In this document: positions 6,948 to 15,671 of the stretch, one piece after another | Layout: every line of letters begins with the position of its first letter | How positions within the stretch are numbered: the stretch's first letter is position 1 | From: Neisseria sp. HMSC077D05 | Lineage (GTDB): Bacteria > Pseudomonadota > Gammaproteobacteria > Burkholderiales > Neisseriaceae | Direction of reading: 5' to 3' | Assembly: GCA_001809325.1 (NCBI GenBank) | Contig: KV797012.1 | Span: 12,205-50,476, forward strand | DNA length: 38,272 nt | Translations under genes and position numbers: made by a program | The notes under the pieces: generated by a model | Told to the model about the DNA's origin: nothing | Database searches by the model: none | The model's input: only the letters and a program-made list of their open reading frames with translations

Positions 6948-9800
6948 ATGAAACTATCCGAATTGTTCAACCCCAACGAATTTGCCGCGCGTCATTTGAG
7001 TTTCGGCGACGAAGCCGCGCTTTTGGAAGCGCTCGGCGAGAAGAGCATGGACGATTTTGTCGGCAACACCGTGCCGCAAAGCATCCGTATGCCGTCCGAA
7101 CTCGACCTGCCCGAAGCCCTGACCGAGGCGGACGCTTTGGCGAAGCTGAAAGCCATTGCGGCGAAAAACGTGATCAACAAATCCTATATCGGCTTGGGCT
7201 ATTACCCGACCCGCGTGCCGAACGTGATTTTGCGCAACGTATTGGAAAATCCGGGCTGGTACACCGCCTACACGCCGTATCAGGCGGAAATCGCGCAGGG
7301 GCGTTTGGAAGCGTTGTTGAACTTCCAGCAGGTGTGTATCGATTTGACCGGTTTCCCCGTGGCAGGCGCGTCTTTGCTGGACGAAGCGACCGCCGCCGCC
7401 GAAGCGATGGCGATGGCGCACCGCGTGGGCAAGGTGAAATCTGAGCGTTTCTTTGTGGACGAGCGCGTCTATCCGCAGACTTTGGATGTGATGAAAACCC
7501 GCGCCAAATATTTCGGCTTTGAGCTGGTGGTCGGCGATTTTGCCAAAGCGGATGAAGGCGAATACTTCGGCGCGCTGTTTCAATACGTCGGCAAAGACGG
7601 CGACGTACAAGACTTGCAAAGCGTCATAGGCCGTCTGAAAACCAAAGGCACGATTGTTGCCGTTGCCGCCGACATCATGAGCTTGGTCTTGCTGAAACCG
7701 CCTGCCGAGTTGGGCGCGGACATTGCGTTGGGCAACACCCAACGCTTCGGCGTACCGATGGGCTTCGGCGGGCCGCACGCCGCTTATTTCGCGTTTAAAG
7801 ACGAGTTTAAACGCTCCGCCCCGGGCCGCATCATCGGCGTATCCAAAGACGCATCGGGCAAACCCGCGCTGCGCATGGCACTATCGACCCGCGAGCAACA
7901 CATCCGCCGCGAAAAAGCCACGTCCAATATTTGTACCGCGCAAGCATTGCTGGCGAACTTGGCGGGCATGTACGCCGTCTATCACGGCCCCGAAGGCGTG
8001 AAACGCATCGCCAACCGCATTCACGCGCTGGCTTCCGCCTTTGCCGACGCGCTGGTTTCAGACGGCCTCAAAGTGGTTCACGAAGTCTTCTTCGATACCG
8101 TTACCGTCGATTTCGGCAGCAAAGAAAAAGCGGACAAAGCGTTCCAAACCGCTTTGGAACTGGGCTACAACCTGCGCCGCGTCAGCGACACCCGAATCGC
8201 CGCCGCCTTCCACGAAACATCCGTGCGCGAAGACCTTGCCGTGTTGTACTACGCCTTCACCGGCAACAACACCTTCACGCTTTCAGACGACGTCAAAGGT
8301 CGTCTGAAAACTGAATTCCTGCGCCAAGACAATATATTGCAACATCCCGTGTTCAACCGTTACCACACCGAACACGAAATGCTGCGCTACCTGAAGAAAC
8401 TCGAAGACCGCGATTTGGCGATGAACCGCAGCATGATTTCGCTGGGCAGTTGCACCATGAAGCTCAACGCCACCGCCGAAATGCTGCCGATTACTTGGGC
8501 GGAGTTCTCCGACATCCACCCCTACGCCCCCGAAACCCAAACCGCAGGCTACCGCGAACTCTTGACCGACATGGAAAACAGCCTGAAAGCCATCACCGGC
8601 TTTGACGCGATTTCCTTCCAGCCCAACTCCGGCGCGCAGGGCGAATACAGCGGTATGCTCGCCATCCGCCGCTATCAGGAAGCCCAAGGCCAAGCGCAGC
8701 GCAACATCTGCCTGATTCCCAAATCCGCCCACGGCACCAACCCCGCCACCGCCGCCATGCTCGGTTTGAAAGTCGTCGTCGTCGATACCGACGAACACGG
8801 CAACGTCAACATTGACGATTTGAAAGCCAAAGCCGAGCAACACCGCGACGCCTTGTCCGCCATCATGATTACCTACCCGTCCACCCACGGCGTGTACGAA
8901 GAAGGCATCCGCGACATCTGCCGCATCATCCACGACAACGGCGGACAAGTTTACATGGACGGCGCCAACCTCAACGCCCAAATCGGTATCATGCAGCCCG
9001 CCGAAGTCGGTGCAGACGTGTTGCACATGAACCTGCACAAAACCTTCTGCATCCCCCACGGTGGCGGCGGCCCGGGCATGGGTCCCATCGGACTGAAAGG
9101 CCACCTCGCCCCGTTTGCCCCGGGACACACCTTGACCGACACGCACAGCGCAAGTGCCGGGCAAACCGCCGTTTCTTCCGCCGCCTTCGGCTCCGCGTCC
9201 ATCCTGCCGATTACCTGGATGTACCTGACCATGATGGGCAAACAAGGCATGGAACAGGCAACGCGCTGGGCATTGCTCAACGCCAACTACGTCGCCAAAC
9301 GCCTGAGCGAAGACTATCCCGTTCTCTACACAGGCAAAAACGGCCGCGTCGCACATGAATGCATCGTCGATTTGCGCCCGCTCAAAGCCGAGAGCGGCAT
9401 CACCGAAACCGACATCGCCAAACGCCTGATGGACTACGGCTTCCACGCCCCGACCGTCTCCTTCCCCGTTGCCGGCACGCTGATGATCGAACCGACCGAA
9501 AGCGAAAGCAAAGCCGAACTCGACCGCTTCATCGCCGCCCTGAAACAAATCAAACAGGAAGTGCTGAAAGTCGAGAGCGGCGAGTGGCCGAAAGATGACA
9601 ACCCGCTGGTCAACGCCCCGCACACCGCCGCCGACGTAACCGGCGAATGGGCGCATCCGTACTCCCGCGAAGAAGCCGTCTTCCCGCTGCCCTTCGTGCG
9701 TGAAAACAAATTCTGGCCGAGCGTCAACCGCGTGGACGACGTGTACGGCGACCGGAATTTGGTCTGCTCCTGCCCGCCGATGGAAGCGTATGAAGATTGA
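6948..9800 (+). CDS. gcvP: Glycine dehydrogenase (decarboxylating), P-protein of the glycine cleavage system
   Basis: This 950-residue pyridoxal-phosphate enzyme decarboxylates glycine and passes the aminomethyl group to lipoyl GcvH. It is the long single-chain form, with an N-terminal half (about 1-440) and a catalytic C-terminal half. The cofactor lysine is K698 in [31 protein letters not shown] near residue 80 is also a family motif. GAAGGAG precedes the ATG at 6948. gcvT and gcvH are not in the window, so the operon is split. Odd points are in-frame DUS copies: an inverted pair in the interdomain linker (8281-8309) and two copies of a different dialect (7628-7639, 8057-8068). Confidence 0.97.
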   Translation: MKLSELFNPNEFAARHLSFGDEAALLEALGEKSMDDFVGNTVPQSIRMPSELDLPEALTEADALAKLKAIAAKNVINKSYIGLGYYPTRVPNVILRNVLENPGWYTAYTPYQAEIAQGRLEALLNFQQVCIDLTGFPVAGASLLDEATAAAEAMAMAHRVGKVKSERFFVDERVYPQTLDVMKTRAKYFGFELVVGDFAKADEGEYFGALFQYVGKDGDVQDLQSVIGRLKTKGTIVAVAADIMSLVLLKPPAELGADIALGNTQRFGVPMGFGGPHAAYFAFKDEFKRSAPGRIIGVSKDASGKPALRMALSTREQHIRREKATSNICTAQALLANLAGMYAVYHGPEGVKRIANRIHALASAFADALVSDGLKVVHEVFFDTVTVDFGSKEKADKAFQTALELGYNLRRVSDTRIAAAFHETSVREDLAVLYYAFTGNNTFTLSDDVKGRLKTEFLRQDNILQHPVFNRYHTEHEMLRYLKKLEDRDLAMNRSMISLGSCTMKLNATAEMLPITWAEFSDIHPYAPETQTAGYRELLTDMENSLKAITGFDAISFQPNSGAQGEYSGMLAIRRYQEAQGQAQRNICLIPKSAHGTNPATAAMLGLKVVVVDTDEHGNVNIDDLKAKAEQHRDALSAIMITYPSTHGVYEEGIRDICRIIHDNGGQVYMDGANLNAQIGIMQPAEVGADVLHMNLHKTFCIPHGGGGPGMGPIGLKGHLAPFAPGHTLTDTHSASAGQTAVSSAAFGSASILPITWMYLTMMGKQGMEQATRWALLNANYVAKRLSEDYPVLYTGKNGRVAHECIVDLRPLKAESGITETDIAKRLMDYGFHAPTVSFPVAGTLMIEPTESESKAELDRFIAALKQIKQEVLKVESGEWPKDDNPLVNAPHTAADVTGEWAHPYSREEAVFPLPFVRENKFWPSVNRVDDVYGDRNLVCSCPPMEAYED
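7628..7639 (+). other. AG-dialect DUS inside gcvP
   Basis: AGGCCGTCTGAA is a perfect 12-mer of another DUS dialect (C instead of T at position 4), in a window otherwise dominated by AGGTCGTCTGAA. It is read in frame as GRLK. Confidence 0.8.
8057..8068 (-). other. Second AG-dialect DUS inside gcvP
   Basis: TTCAGACGGCCT is the exact complement of AGGCCGTCTGAA. Together with the copy at 7628-7639 it marks the N-terminal half of gcvP as carrying the non-resident dialect. Confidence 0.8.
8281..8309. repeat. In-frame inverted DUS hairpin within gcvP
   Basis: TTTCAGACGAC (8281-8291) and GTCGTCTGAAA (8299-8309) form a perfect 11-bp stem with a 7-base loop inside the coding frame. It encodes roughly [12 protein letters not shown] at residues 444-455, close to the junction of the two P-protein halves. 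Confidence 0.85.
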
Positions 9801-9814
9801 GGTTTGACATGAAG

Positions 9815-9845
9815 AAAGGTCGTCTGAAAATTTCAGACGACCTTT
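9815..9845. terminator. DUS-pair terminator after gcvP
   Basis: AAAGGTCGTCTGAAA is followed after one base by its perfect complement and then a T-rich tract. It lies between convergent gcvP and the DUF1328 gene and can act in both directions. Confidence 0.85.
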
Positions 9846-9904
9846 GTTTTAAAAAACGTTCATTCAGAAGGTAGCGTGTTTGCAACCTAATCTGTTTGTC
9901 AGTT

Positions 9905-10063
9905 TTATTTTTTCTTGCCAAAAATCAGGGACAACACTGACAAAATCAGGAAACCGACAAACAGGATTTTAGCGATACCTGCCGCGCTGCCTGCAATACC
10001 ACCAAAGCCCAGTACGGCTGCAATAATGGCGATAACAAAGAAAACAACTGCATAATGAAGCAT
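9905..10063 (-). CDS. DUF1328 (UPF0391/YtjA) small membrane protein
   Basis: The 52-residue peptide starts [25 protein letters not shown] and ends SLIFGKKK, the pattern of the DUF1328/YtjA family: two hydrophobic helices joined by a Gly/Ala-rich turn and a basic tail. The function of the family is unknown. The ATG at 10063 has AAGGAAA just upstream; the longer open frame lacks such a site and is not conserved-looking. The 5' flank carries a tandem 12-base repeat (10085-10112) that may be regulatory. Confidence 0.9.
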   Translation of the reverse strand: MLHYAVVFFVIAIIAAVLGFGGIAGSAAGIAKILFVGFLILSVLSLIFGKKK

Positions 10064-10582
10064 GGTTTTTTCCTTTCTGTTTGGTGTGCAAACGGTTTGA
10101 TGTGCAAACGGTCGGAGGAGAGCCTTCCGTTTGTTGTGAGATGTAACAGTTTTATATTGGATCAACTATCTTATTGATTAATTTAATACTCACGGATGTA
10201 ACCGCTTGTAGTACACCTTATCGGATAACTTCCAACTTAGCAAACCGTAACAATACAAATTTTCAAGAAATCTGCCCAATTATGAAATAACCAAACAAAG
10301 AATCAACGGCTTATATACAGACGTTAAGTTTTGAAAATATTTATATTTTATCGATTTATTAGCATTTAAAAAATTCTTTTTTAAAATCAACAAAAAATAA
10401 AAAATAATATATTTATATAAAAGCAATGCCAAACCTGCCGTTCAAATCATCATAAAAACGGCTCAGAAAATTAAAGGGGCGTCTGAAACGCCATCTTTCT
10501 TATTGATTGTTTTTTTGAAACGATTTCGTTATAAAACAAACCATCCCTTGCCCTTTTCAGACGACCCGACAGGAAACCCGCC
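10064..10582. other. AT-rich intergenic region with no gene seen
   Basis: These 519 bases separate two divergent genes. The middle (about 10240-10430) is very AT-rich, with no open frame of note. It contains a direct repeat near the DUF1328 start, a GGCGT-CTGAA-ACGCC hairpin with a degenerate DUS at 10476-10492, and a reverse DUS at about 10556-10567. A possible TTGTTT-N17-TATAAA promoter (10507-10535) points to the amidohydrolase gene. Confidence 0.6.
10085..10112. repeat. Tandem 12-base repeat upstream of the DUF1328 gene
   Basis: TGTGCAAACGGT occurs at 10085-10096 and again at 10101-10112, a 16-base period. It lies 22 bases upstream of the DUF1328 start codon, within its leader or promoter. 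Confidence 0.75.
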
Positions 10583-11413
10583 ATGCAAAACATCCGCGCC
10601 GCCGCCGTGCAAATGATTTCGTCCACTGACCCCGATGCCAACATTAACATCATGAAACGCCTCGTGCGCCAAGCCGCAGAGCAAGGCGCGGACTGGGTGC
10701 TGCTGCCCGAATATTGGCCGCTGATGGGGCGTAAGGATACCGACAAACTGGCTTTCGCCGAACCGTTAGTCGGCGGCAATTTTAGCGAAACTCGCTACGC
10801 TCGTTTTCAGACGACCCTGAGCGAAACGGCGGCGGAATGCGGCGTGGTGCTTTTTGGCGGCACAATTCCGCTGCAAAGCACCGATGCGGGCAAAGTGATG
10901 AATACCATGCTGGTGTACGACCGTGACGGCACGCAAATCGGGCTGTATCACAAAATGCACCTGTTCGGTTTTTCAGGTTTGGGCGAACGCTATGCCGAGG
11001 CGGACACCATCAGCGCGGGCGGCGATGTGCCGAAATTGACTGCCGACGGCGTGCCGCTTGCCGCAGGCGTGTGCTACGACTTACGCTTTCCCGAATTTTT
11101 CCGCGCCCAGCAGCCGTTTGACGTTTTGCTGCTGCCCGCCGCCTTCACTTACACGACAGGCAAAGCGCATTGGGAATTGCTGCTGCGCGCCCGCGCGGTG
11201 GAAAACCAATGCTACGTCATCGCTTCGGCGCAAGGCGGCGAACACGAAAGCGGCAGACGCACATTCGGTCATAGCATGATTATCGACCCGTGGGGCGAAA
11301 TCTTGGGTGTATTGCCCGAAGGCGAGGGCATCGTCATTGCCGATTTGTACGCTACAAGGTTGCAAAGCGTGCGCACCAGACTACCCGCGTTGCAACACAG
11401 GTTGTTAAAATAA
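10583..11413 (+). CDS. Carbon-nitrogen hydrolase (Nit1-type amidohydrolase)
   Basis: The 276-residue enzyme belongs to the nitrilase superfamily. The catalytic triad is visible: E43 in LLPEYWP, K124 in YHKMHLF, and C164 in GVCYDLRFPE. These motifs and the length match the Nit1/YbeM branch, whose members include deaminated-glutathione amidase; the exact substrate cannot be read from sequence. The ATG at 10583 follows AGGAAA. A reverse-strand DUS at about 10805-10816 is read in frame as FQTT (residues 75-78). The gene appears to stand alone, with an upstream promoter candidate. Confidence 0.9.
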   Translation: MQNIRAAAVQMISSTDPDANINIMKRLVRQAAEQGADWVLLPEYWPLMGRKDTDKLAFAEPLVGGNFSETRYARFQTTLSETAAECGVVLFGGTIPLQSTDAGKVMNTMLVYDRDGTQIGLYHKMHLFGFSGLGERYAEADTISAGGDVPKLTADGVPLAAGVCYDLRFPEFFRAQQPFDVLLLPAAFTYTTGKAHWELLLRARAVENQCYVIASAQGGEHESGRRTFGHSMIIDPWGEILGVLPEGEGIVIADLYATRLQSVRTRLPALQHRLLK

Positions 11414-11505
11414 AAACAATTCCTCCCCAAACGTCGCCATTTCTGCTTTAAATCCTATGATATGTTGATTTTACCGCAACAAAATTAATCCAAAGTAATA
11501 TGAAA

Positions 11506-11533
11506 TTGACAATTAATTTTGCATTTATAATAT
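11506..11533 (+). promoter_or_regulatory. Candidate promoter for the ribokinase-like gene
   Basis: A perfect TTGACA (11506-11511) is followed after 16 bases by TAATAT (11528-11533); an overlapping TATAAT at 11526-11531 would give a short 14-base spacer. Transcription would start near 11540, about 105 bases before the ATG. Confidence 0.5.
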
Positions 11534-11644
11534 TAGCAGGTACAATTTCAGACTATTTATTTGGGCTAGTCATACATTGCACAACAGCAGACAAAAATAA
11601 GGCTGTTCAACAGCCTAGTGCATTTTATAAAAGGGATATCAAGG

Positions 11645-12547
11645 ATGCTCCAAGCTAAAATCGTCGTTATCGGCAGTATCAATATGGATTTAGTCACCCG
11701 CGCTTCAAAATTTCCCAGAGCGGGTGAAACATTGCTGGGCAATTCATTTCACCGCTTCATGGGCGGCAAGGGCGCAAACCAAGCGATTGCAGCAGCGCGT
11801 TTGGGGGCGGACGTCTGTATAGTCGGCGCGGTCGGCGATGACGATTTCGGCTATGAAATGACCACCAACCTCTGCCGCGAAGGCATCTTTACCGAACACA
11901 TCCAAACCCTCACCGGCCTGCCCAGCGGCATGGCAAACATTACCGTTGCCGACGATGAAAACGCCATTATCGTTATCGCCGGAGCCAACATGGGGCTGAC
12001 GGTTGCCGACATCGAAAACGCCGAGCAGCAAATCGCCTCCGCCGATGTGGTTTTGAGCCAGCTCGAAATTCCGATGGACTGCGTCATCACCGCCGCAAAA
12101 TTGGCGAAGAAATACGGCAAACCCTTTATCCTCAACCCGGCTCCCGCCCAATTCCTGCCTTCGGAATTATGGGAATTGGTCACTCTTCTAACCCCCAACC
12201 GCTACGAACTTGCCGACTGCCTCGGCCTGTCGCAAGATTTGAATCCCGAAGAGCTGATTCTAAAAGCCCCCTGCCCCGTCCTGATGACCATGGGCGACAA
12301 AGGCGCAGTCTATAAAGACGGAAAAGACGGTTTGCGTTATGTTTCCAGCTTTAAAGTGGACACTGCCGATACCACCGGCGCCAGCGACGCATTCAACGGC
12401 GCATTGTCCGTCTTCTGGAATCAAGGCATCGAAACCGCCGTCCGCAAGGCATGTGCCGCCGCCGCGCTTTCCATTACCCAAGACGGCGCGCAAAACGGGA
12501 TACCTTTCAAAGAAGAATTGGAACAATTCCTCGCCGCGCACAAATAA
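11645..12547 (+). CDS. rbsK: Ribokinase-like PfkB sugar kinase
   Basis: The 300-residue cytosolic kinase phosphorylates a sugar, by family resemblance ribose, using ATP. The N-terminal GSINMDLV and MGGKGANQAIAAARLG (residues 39-54) match ribokinase closely. The C-terminal PfkB signature is DTTGASDAFNGAL (242-254) with catalytic D248; Ser247 takes the place of the usual Gly. No ribose transporter lies beside it, so the substrate is inferred. The ATG at 11645 is preceded by AAGGGA; the slightly longer frame from 11618 lacks a good site. It ends at a DUS-pair terminator. Confidence 0.88.
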   Translation: MLQAKIVVIGSINMDLVTRASKFPRAGETLLGNSFHRFMGGKGANQAIAAARLGADVCIVGAVGDDDFGYEMTTNLCREGIFTEHIQTLTGLPSGMANITVADDENAIIVIAGANMGLTVADIENAEQQIASADVVLSQLEIPMDCVITAAKLAKKYGKPFILNPAPAQFLPSELWELVTLLTPNRYELADCLGLSQDLNPEELILKAPCPVLMTMGDKGAVYKDGKDGLRYVSSFKVDTADTTGASDAFNGALSVFWNQGIETAVRKACAAAALSITQDGAQNGIPFKEELEQFLAAHK

Positions 12548-12575
12548 ATCCATATTTACCTTATAAAAAATAGCC

Positions 12576-12621
12576 AAAAGGTCGTCTGAAACCCATCTTC
12601 CGGCGTTTCAGACGACCTTTA
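12576..12621 (+). terminator. DUS-pair terminator after the ribokinase-like gene
   Basis: AAAAGGTCGTCTGAAAC and its complement in GTTTCAGACGACCTTT form a stem with a loop of about 12 bases, followed by TATT. Confidence 0.8.
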
Positions 12622-12708
12622 TTAATCTTAAAGATGATTGAGCCGCATTACCGTGTCGCACGCCATGTCATGAATGCTTCGGGGAATGGTTAAACCGCCC
12701 CGATGGAT

Positions 12709-12737
12709 TTGGCAACCGACGGTCTGACGGCTACAAT
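12709..12737 (+). promoter_or_regulatory. Candidate sigma-70 promoter for apt
   Basis: TTGGCA (12709-12714) and TACAAT (12732-12737) are spaced by 17 bases. The predicted start near 12744 leaves about 30 bases before the ATG at 12774. Confidence 0.6.
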
Positions 12738-12773
12738 ATCGTGTTAAAAACTTTTCATTTGGGAACACGCAAA

Positions 12774-13334
12774 ATGTTGGTTCATCCTGAGGCGATGGGC
12801 GTCGCCGCATTGGCGGACAAAATCCGCAAAATCGAAAACTGGCCGCAAAAAGGCATTTTATTTCACGACATTACACCGGTGCTTCAAAGCGCGGAATATT
12901 TCCGCCTTCTGGTGGACTTGCTGGTCTATCGCTATATGGGTCAGAAAATCGATGTCGTGGCAGGTTTGGACGCACGCGGTTTCATCATCGGCGCGGCGCT
13001 GGCGTACCAGTTGAACGTCGGCTTTGTCCCCATCCGCAAAAAGGGCAAGCTGCCTTTTGATACCATCTCGCAAAGCTACGCGCTGGAGTACGGCGAAGCG
13101 ACGGTCGAAATCCACAAAGATGCGGTCAAACCCGGTGCGCGCGTGCTGCTGGTCGATGATTTGGTTGCAACCGGCGGCACCATGCTCGCAGGCGTAGAAC
13201 TAATCCGAAAACTTGGCGGCGAAGTCGTTGAAGCGGCGGCGATTTTGGAATTTACGGACTTGATCGGCGGCAGCAAAATCCGCGAAAACGGCGTTCCCCT
13301 GTTTACCCTGCTGCAAAACGAAGGCTGCATGTAA
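12774..13334 (+). CDS. apt: Adenine phosphoribosyltransferase
   Basis: This 186-residue cytosolic enzyme joins adenine and PRPP to make AMP in purine salvage. The PRPP-binding signature [14 protein letters not shown] lies at about residues 124-137, and [15 protein letters not shown] and IRKKGKLPF are further Apt motifs. The sequence is very close to what I remember of the meningococcal protein, including the start MLVHPEAM. That supports the ATG at 12774 over a GTG at 12741, which lies within the predicted promoter/start region. A DUS-type hairpin closes the unit. Confidence 0.95.
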   Translation: MLVHPEAMGVAALADKIRKIENWPQKGILFHDITPVLQSAEYFRLLVDLLVYRYMGQKIDVVAGLDARGFIIGAALAYQLNVGFVPIRKKGKLPFDTISQSYALEYGEATVEIHKDAVKPGARVLLVDDLVATGGTMLAGVELIRKLGGEVVEAAAILEFTDLIGGSKIRENGVPLFTLLQNEGCM

Positions 13335-13351
13335 ACTTCGCCCCATGCCTC

Positions 13352-13396
13352 AAAGGTCGTCTAAAACAGCCATTCCGCTTTTCAGACGACCTTTTT
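13352..13396 (+). terminator. DUS-pair terminator after apt (one arm degenerate)
   Basis: AAAGGTCGTCTAAAA pairs with TTTTCAGACGACCTTT and is followed by T residues. The left copy has A in place of G in the DUS core (GTCTAAA), so it probably works as a hairpin but less well for uptake. Confidence 0.8.
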
Positions 13397-13505
13397 GTTG
13401 CCCCTGATTACGCGGTTAATGTAAATATCGGTTTCAGATTCGGATAATGCAGCCAAATCGTTTAAAATACGGTTCTAATTGATTCTAATAAAGATACGGC
13501 AAGTA

Positions 13506-15350
13506 ATGAACGCACAACGCATATTTTCCCTCTCGCTCAGCCTGATTGCCGCAGCCGTATTGTCGGCGTGCGTCTCTGAAAACGACACTTCATCCAAAGA
13601 GCCTGCCTCTTCCCTGACCGAACCCGCCTCCATCCCCGCCCGCCGCGCGGAAGGCGAATCCAAAGTATTGTCCGATTACGGTCAATATCAAGGTGCGCTG
13701 GACGCTGCCAAACGCGGCGACGATATGTGGGTGCAACAATTCTTGGCACAAGCGGGCGACAGCGCGATGGCTGAAACCGTCCGCAACGAATGGCTAAAAA
13801 GCCTCGGCGCGCGCGGACAATGGGATGTGTTCCGCCAAGAAAACAAAAAGCTGAATGCGGCGGGCCGGGTGCAGGAAGTGCAATGTTATGCCGAACTGAG
13901 CAACGGCAGCTACAACATGGCGGCAGAGCTTGTGCGCGTTACCAACAAGCTGCCTGCAGGCTGTACCCGCTTGGTCGAAAGCGCAGCATCGGCAGGTCGT
14001 CTGAACAACAACGACGCATGGCGCCGCGTACGCGGATTGTTGAGCAACAGCCAAACCAGCGACGCACGCAGCTTGGCAGCCGCATTGGGCAGCCCGTTTG
14101 AAGGCGGCTCGCAAGGTGCGCGCGAATACAGCCTTTTGAACGTCATCGGCAAAGACGCGCGCAAATCCTCCTCCGCAGCCTCCACGCTGTCCGGCATGGA
14201 ATCCGGCTTAAGCCGAGAACAAAGCAGCTTCGCATGGGGCGTATTGGGACTCTACCAAGCGCAAAATCAAAACATGCAGACCGCGTTGAGCTACTACAAC
14301 CGCGTTTCCGACCGCAAACAACTGACCGACGAGCAATTCGAATGGTACGCCCGCGCCGCCCTGCGTCTGCAACGCTGGAACGAATTATCCGGCATCATCC
14401 AACAAATGCCCGACAACCTGCAAAAAGACCCGACTTGGCAATACTGGCTGGGCCGCAGCTACGCCGCACAAGGCAACCAAAGCCGTGCTAAAGAAATGTA
14501 CGAAAAAGCTGCCGCAAGCGGACGCAATTTCTACGCCGTCTTAGCAGGTGAAGAACTCGGCCGTCGCATCAATACCAAAAACAACGTTTCCGACGCCGAT
14601 AAAAAAGACGTCCGCCGCATGGCAGACGACGGCGCCATCAAACGCGCGCTGGTTCTGTTTAAAAACAGCCAAAGCAGCAACGATGCCAAAATGCGCCGTC
14701 AGGCGCAGGCAGAATGGCGTTTCGCCACCCGCGACTTCAACGAGGACAACCTCCTGACTGCCGCGCAAGTCGCCTTTGAAAACCAGTTTTACGACATGGC
14801 GATCAACAGCGCCGACCGGACCGAGCGCAAACTCAACTACAACCTGCGCTACCTCTCTCCGTTTAAAGAGACCACCGTCCGCTACGCCTCGCAAGCAGGC
14901 ATCGATCCCGCTTGGGTTTACGGTCTGATCCGTCAAGAAAGCCGCTTCGTCATGGGCGCGCAATCCAGCGTCGGCGCGCAAGGCCTGATGCAGGTTATGC
15001 CCGCCACCGCCCGAGAAATCGCCGGCAAAATCGGCATGAGCAGCAGCGAACTCTACACCATGGACGGCAACATCCGCATGGGCACATGGTACATGGCAGA
15101 TGCCAAACGCCGCCTGCAAAACAACGAAGTGATGGCAACCGCAGGCTACAACGCCGGCCCCGGCCGCGCCCGCAACTGGCAGGCTTCTACGCCTCTGGAA
15201 GGCGCGATTTACGCCGAGACCATCCCTTTCACCGAAACCCGCGACTACGTCAAAAAAGTTATGACCAACGCGACCTTCTACGCATCCCTGTTCAATGAGC
15301 CGCAAACCTCGCTGAAACAGCGTATGGGAACCGTTCCGGGTCGTTACTGA
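13506..15350 (+). CDS. ltgA: Lytic murein transglycosylase, lipoprotein (Slt70/LtgA type)
   Basis: The 614-residue outer-membrane lipoprotein cleaves peptidoglycan to 1,6-anhydro products. It has a signal peptide and lipobox LSAC with Cys22, a long alpha-superhelical (U/L) region (about 50-450) and a C-terminal SLT domain. The catalytic Glu478 is in YGLIRQESRF. GAQGLMQVMPATA and AGYNAGPGRARNW are also SLT motifs. Length and layout match neisserial LtgA, the enzyme that in gonococci releases peptidoglycan monomers. The ATG at 13506 is chosen because it gives a proper signal peptide. An in-frame DUS at 13994-14005 encodes GRLN. Confidence 0.93.
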   Translation: MNAQRIFSLSLSLIAAAVLSACVSENDTSSKEPASSLTEPASIPARRAEGESKVLSDYGQYQGALDAAKRGDDMWVQQFLAQAGDSAMAETVRNEWLKSLGARGQWDVFRQENKKLNAAGRVQEVQCYAELSNGSYNMAAELVRVTNKLPAGCTRLVESAASAGRLNNNDAWRRVRGLLSNSQTSDARSLAAALGSPFEGGSQGAREYSLLNVIGKDARKSSSAASTLSGMESGLSREQSSFAWGVLGLYQAQNQNMQTALSYYNRVSDRKQLTDEQFEWYARAALRLQRWNELSGIIQQMPDNLQKDPTWQYWLGRSYAAQGNQSRAKEMYEKAAASGRNFYAVLAGEELGRRINTKNNVSDADKKDVRRMADDGAIKRALVLFKNSQSSNDAKMRRQAQAEWRFATRDFNEDNLLTAAQVAFENQFYDMAINSADRTERKLNYNLRYLSPFKETTVRYASQAGIDPAWVYGLIRQESRFVMGAQSSVGAQGLMQVMPATAREIAGKIGMSSSELYTMDGNIRMGTWYMADAKRRLQNNEVMATAGYNAGPGRARNWQASTPLEGAIYAETIPFTETRDYVKKVMTNATFYASLFNEPQTSLKQRMGTVPGRY

Positions 15351-15403
15351 TTGACGCGGCTGCATCCGATCAGATTGTTTGACAGATACGGAAGCCAAAC
15401 TTG

Positions 15404-15443
15404 AAAAGGTCGTCTGAAAGTATGTTTTCAGACGACCTTTTTT
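15404..15443 (+). terminator. DUS-pair terminator after ltgA
   Basis: AAAAGGTCGTCTGAAA and TTTCAGACGACCTTTT form a tight hairpin followed by further T residues, 54 bases past the ltgA stop. Confidence 0.85.
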
Positions 15444-15603
15444 AGTGTGGATGATGGCAAAAAAACAACGAATCAACCGATTCATCTTCATCGCCATCCC
15501 GCGCTCTTTTCAATAAACTGGTTGCGCTACCTGCCCCAATCCACTATATCTGTTACTTGCTGCCGTGTATCTAACGTTCAGCCACTGAGTGGGAACACTT
15601 TAC

Positions 15604-15650
15604 AAAAAGGTCGTCTGAAAACCGAAAAATCAGTTTTCAGACGACCTTTG
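15604..15650 (-). terminator. DUS-pair terminator after accD
   Basis: AAAGGTCGTCTGAAAAC and GTTTTCAGACGACCTTT form a stem with a short loop. On the minus strand it lies just beyond the accD stop and is followed by T residues. Confidence 0.8.
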
Positions 15651-15671
15651 TTTAGCTCAAACCTTCCCGGT

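Larger units (their letters stand above)
15351..15671. other. Intergenic region between convergent ltgA and accD
   Basis: No gene is seen. The region holds two DUS-pair hairpins, one for each flanking gene, and between them an isolated AATCCACTATA (15538-15548) that resembles a Correia terminal sequence without a partner. Confidence 0.6.

Noticed and set aside
8283-9656. 457-codon open frame antisense to gcvP
   Set aside because: Shadow of the GC-rich gcvP codons; the composition (long runs of Val, Gly, Phe, Asp, Gln, Ala) is typical of antisense frames, and GcvP is unambiguous on the other strand.
11500-11658. Small open frame of 52 codons (MKLTINFAFIILAG...) overlapping the ribokinase-like start
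   Set aside because: It has a signal-like N-terminus but no ribosome site, and the best promoter for the downstream kinase (TTGACA/TAATAT) lies inside its first codons. It also overlaps the kinase start by 14 bases in another frame.
15538-15548. Isolated AATCCACTATA between ltgA and accD
   Set aside because: Only 11 bases match a Correia end, without a partner or core; chance or an old remnant cannot be told apart.
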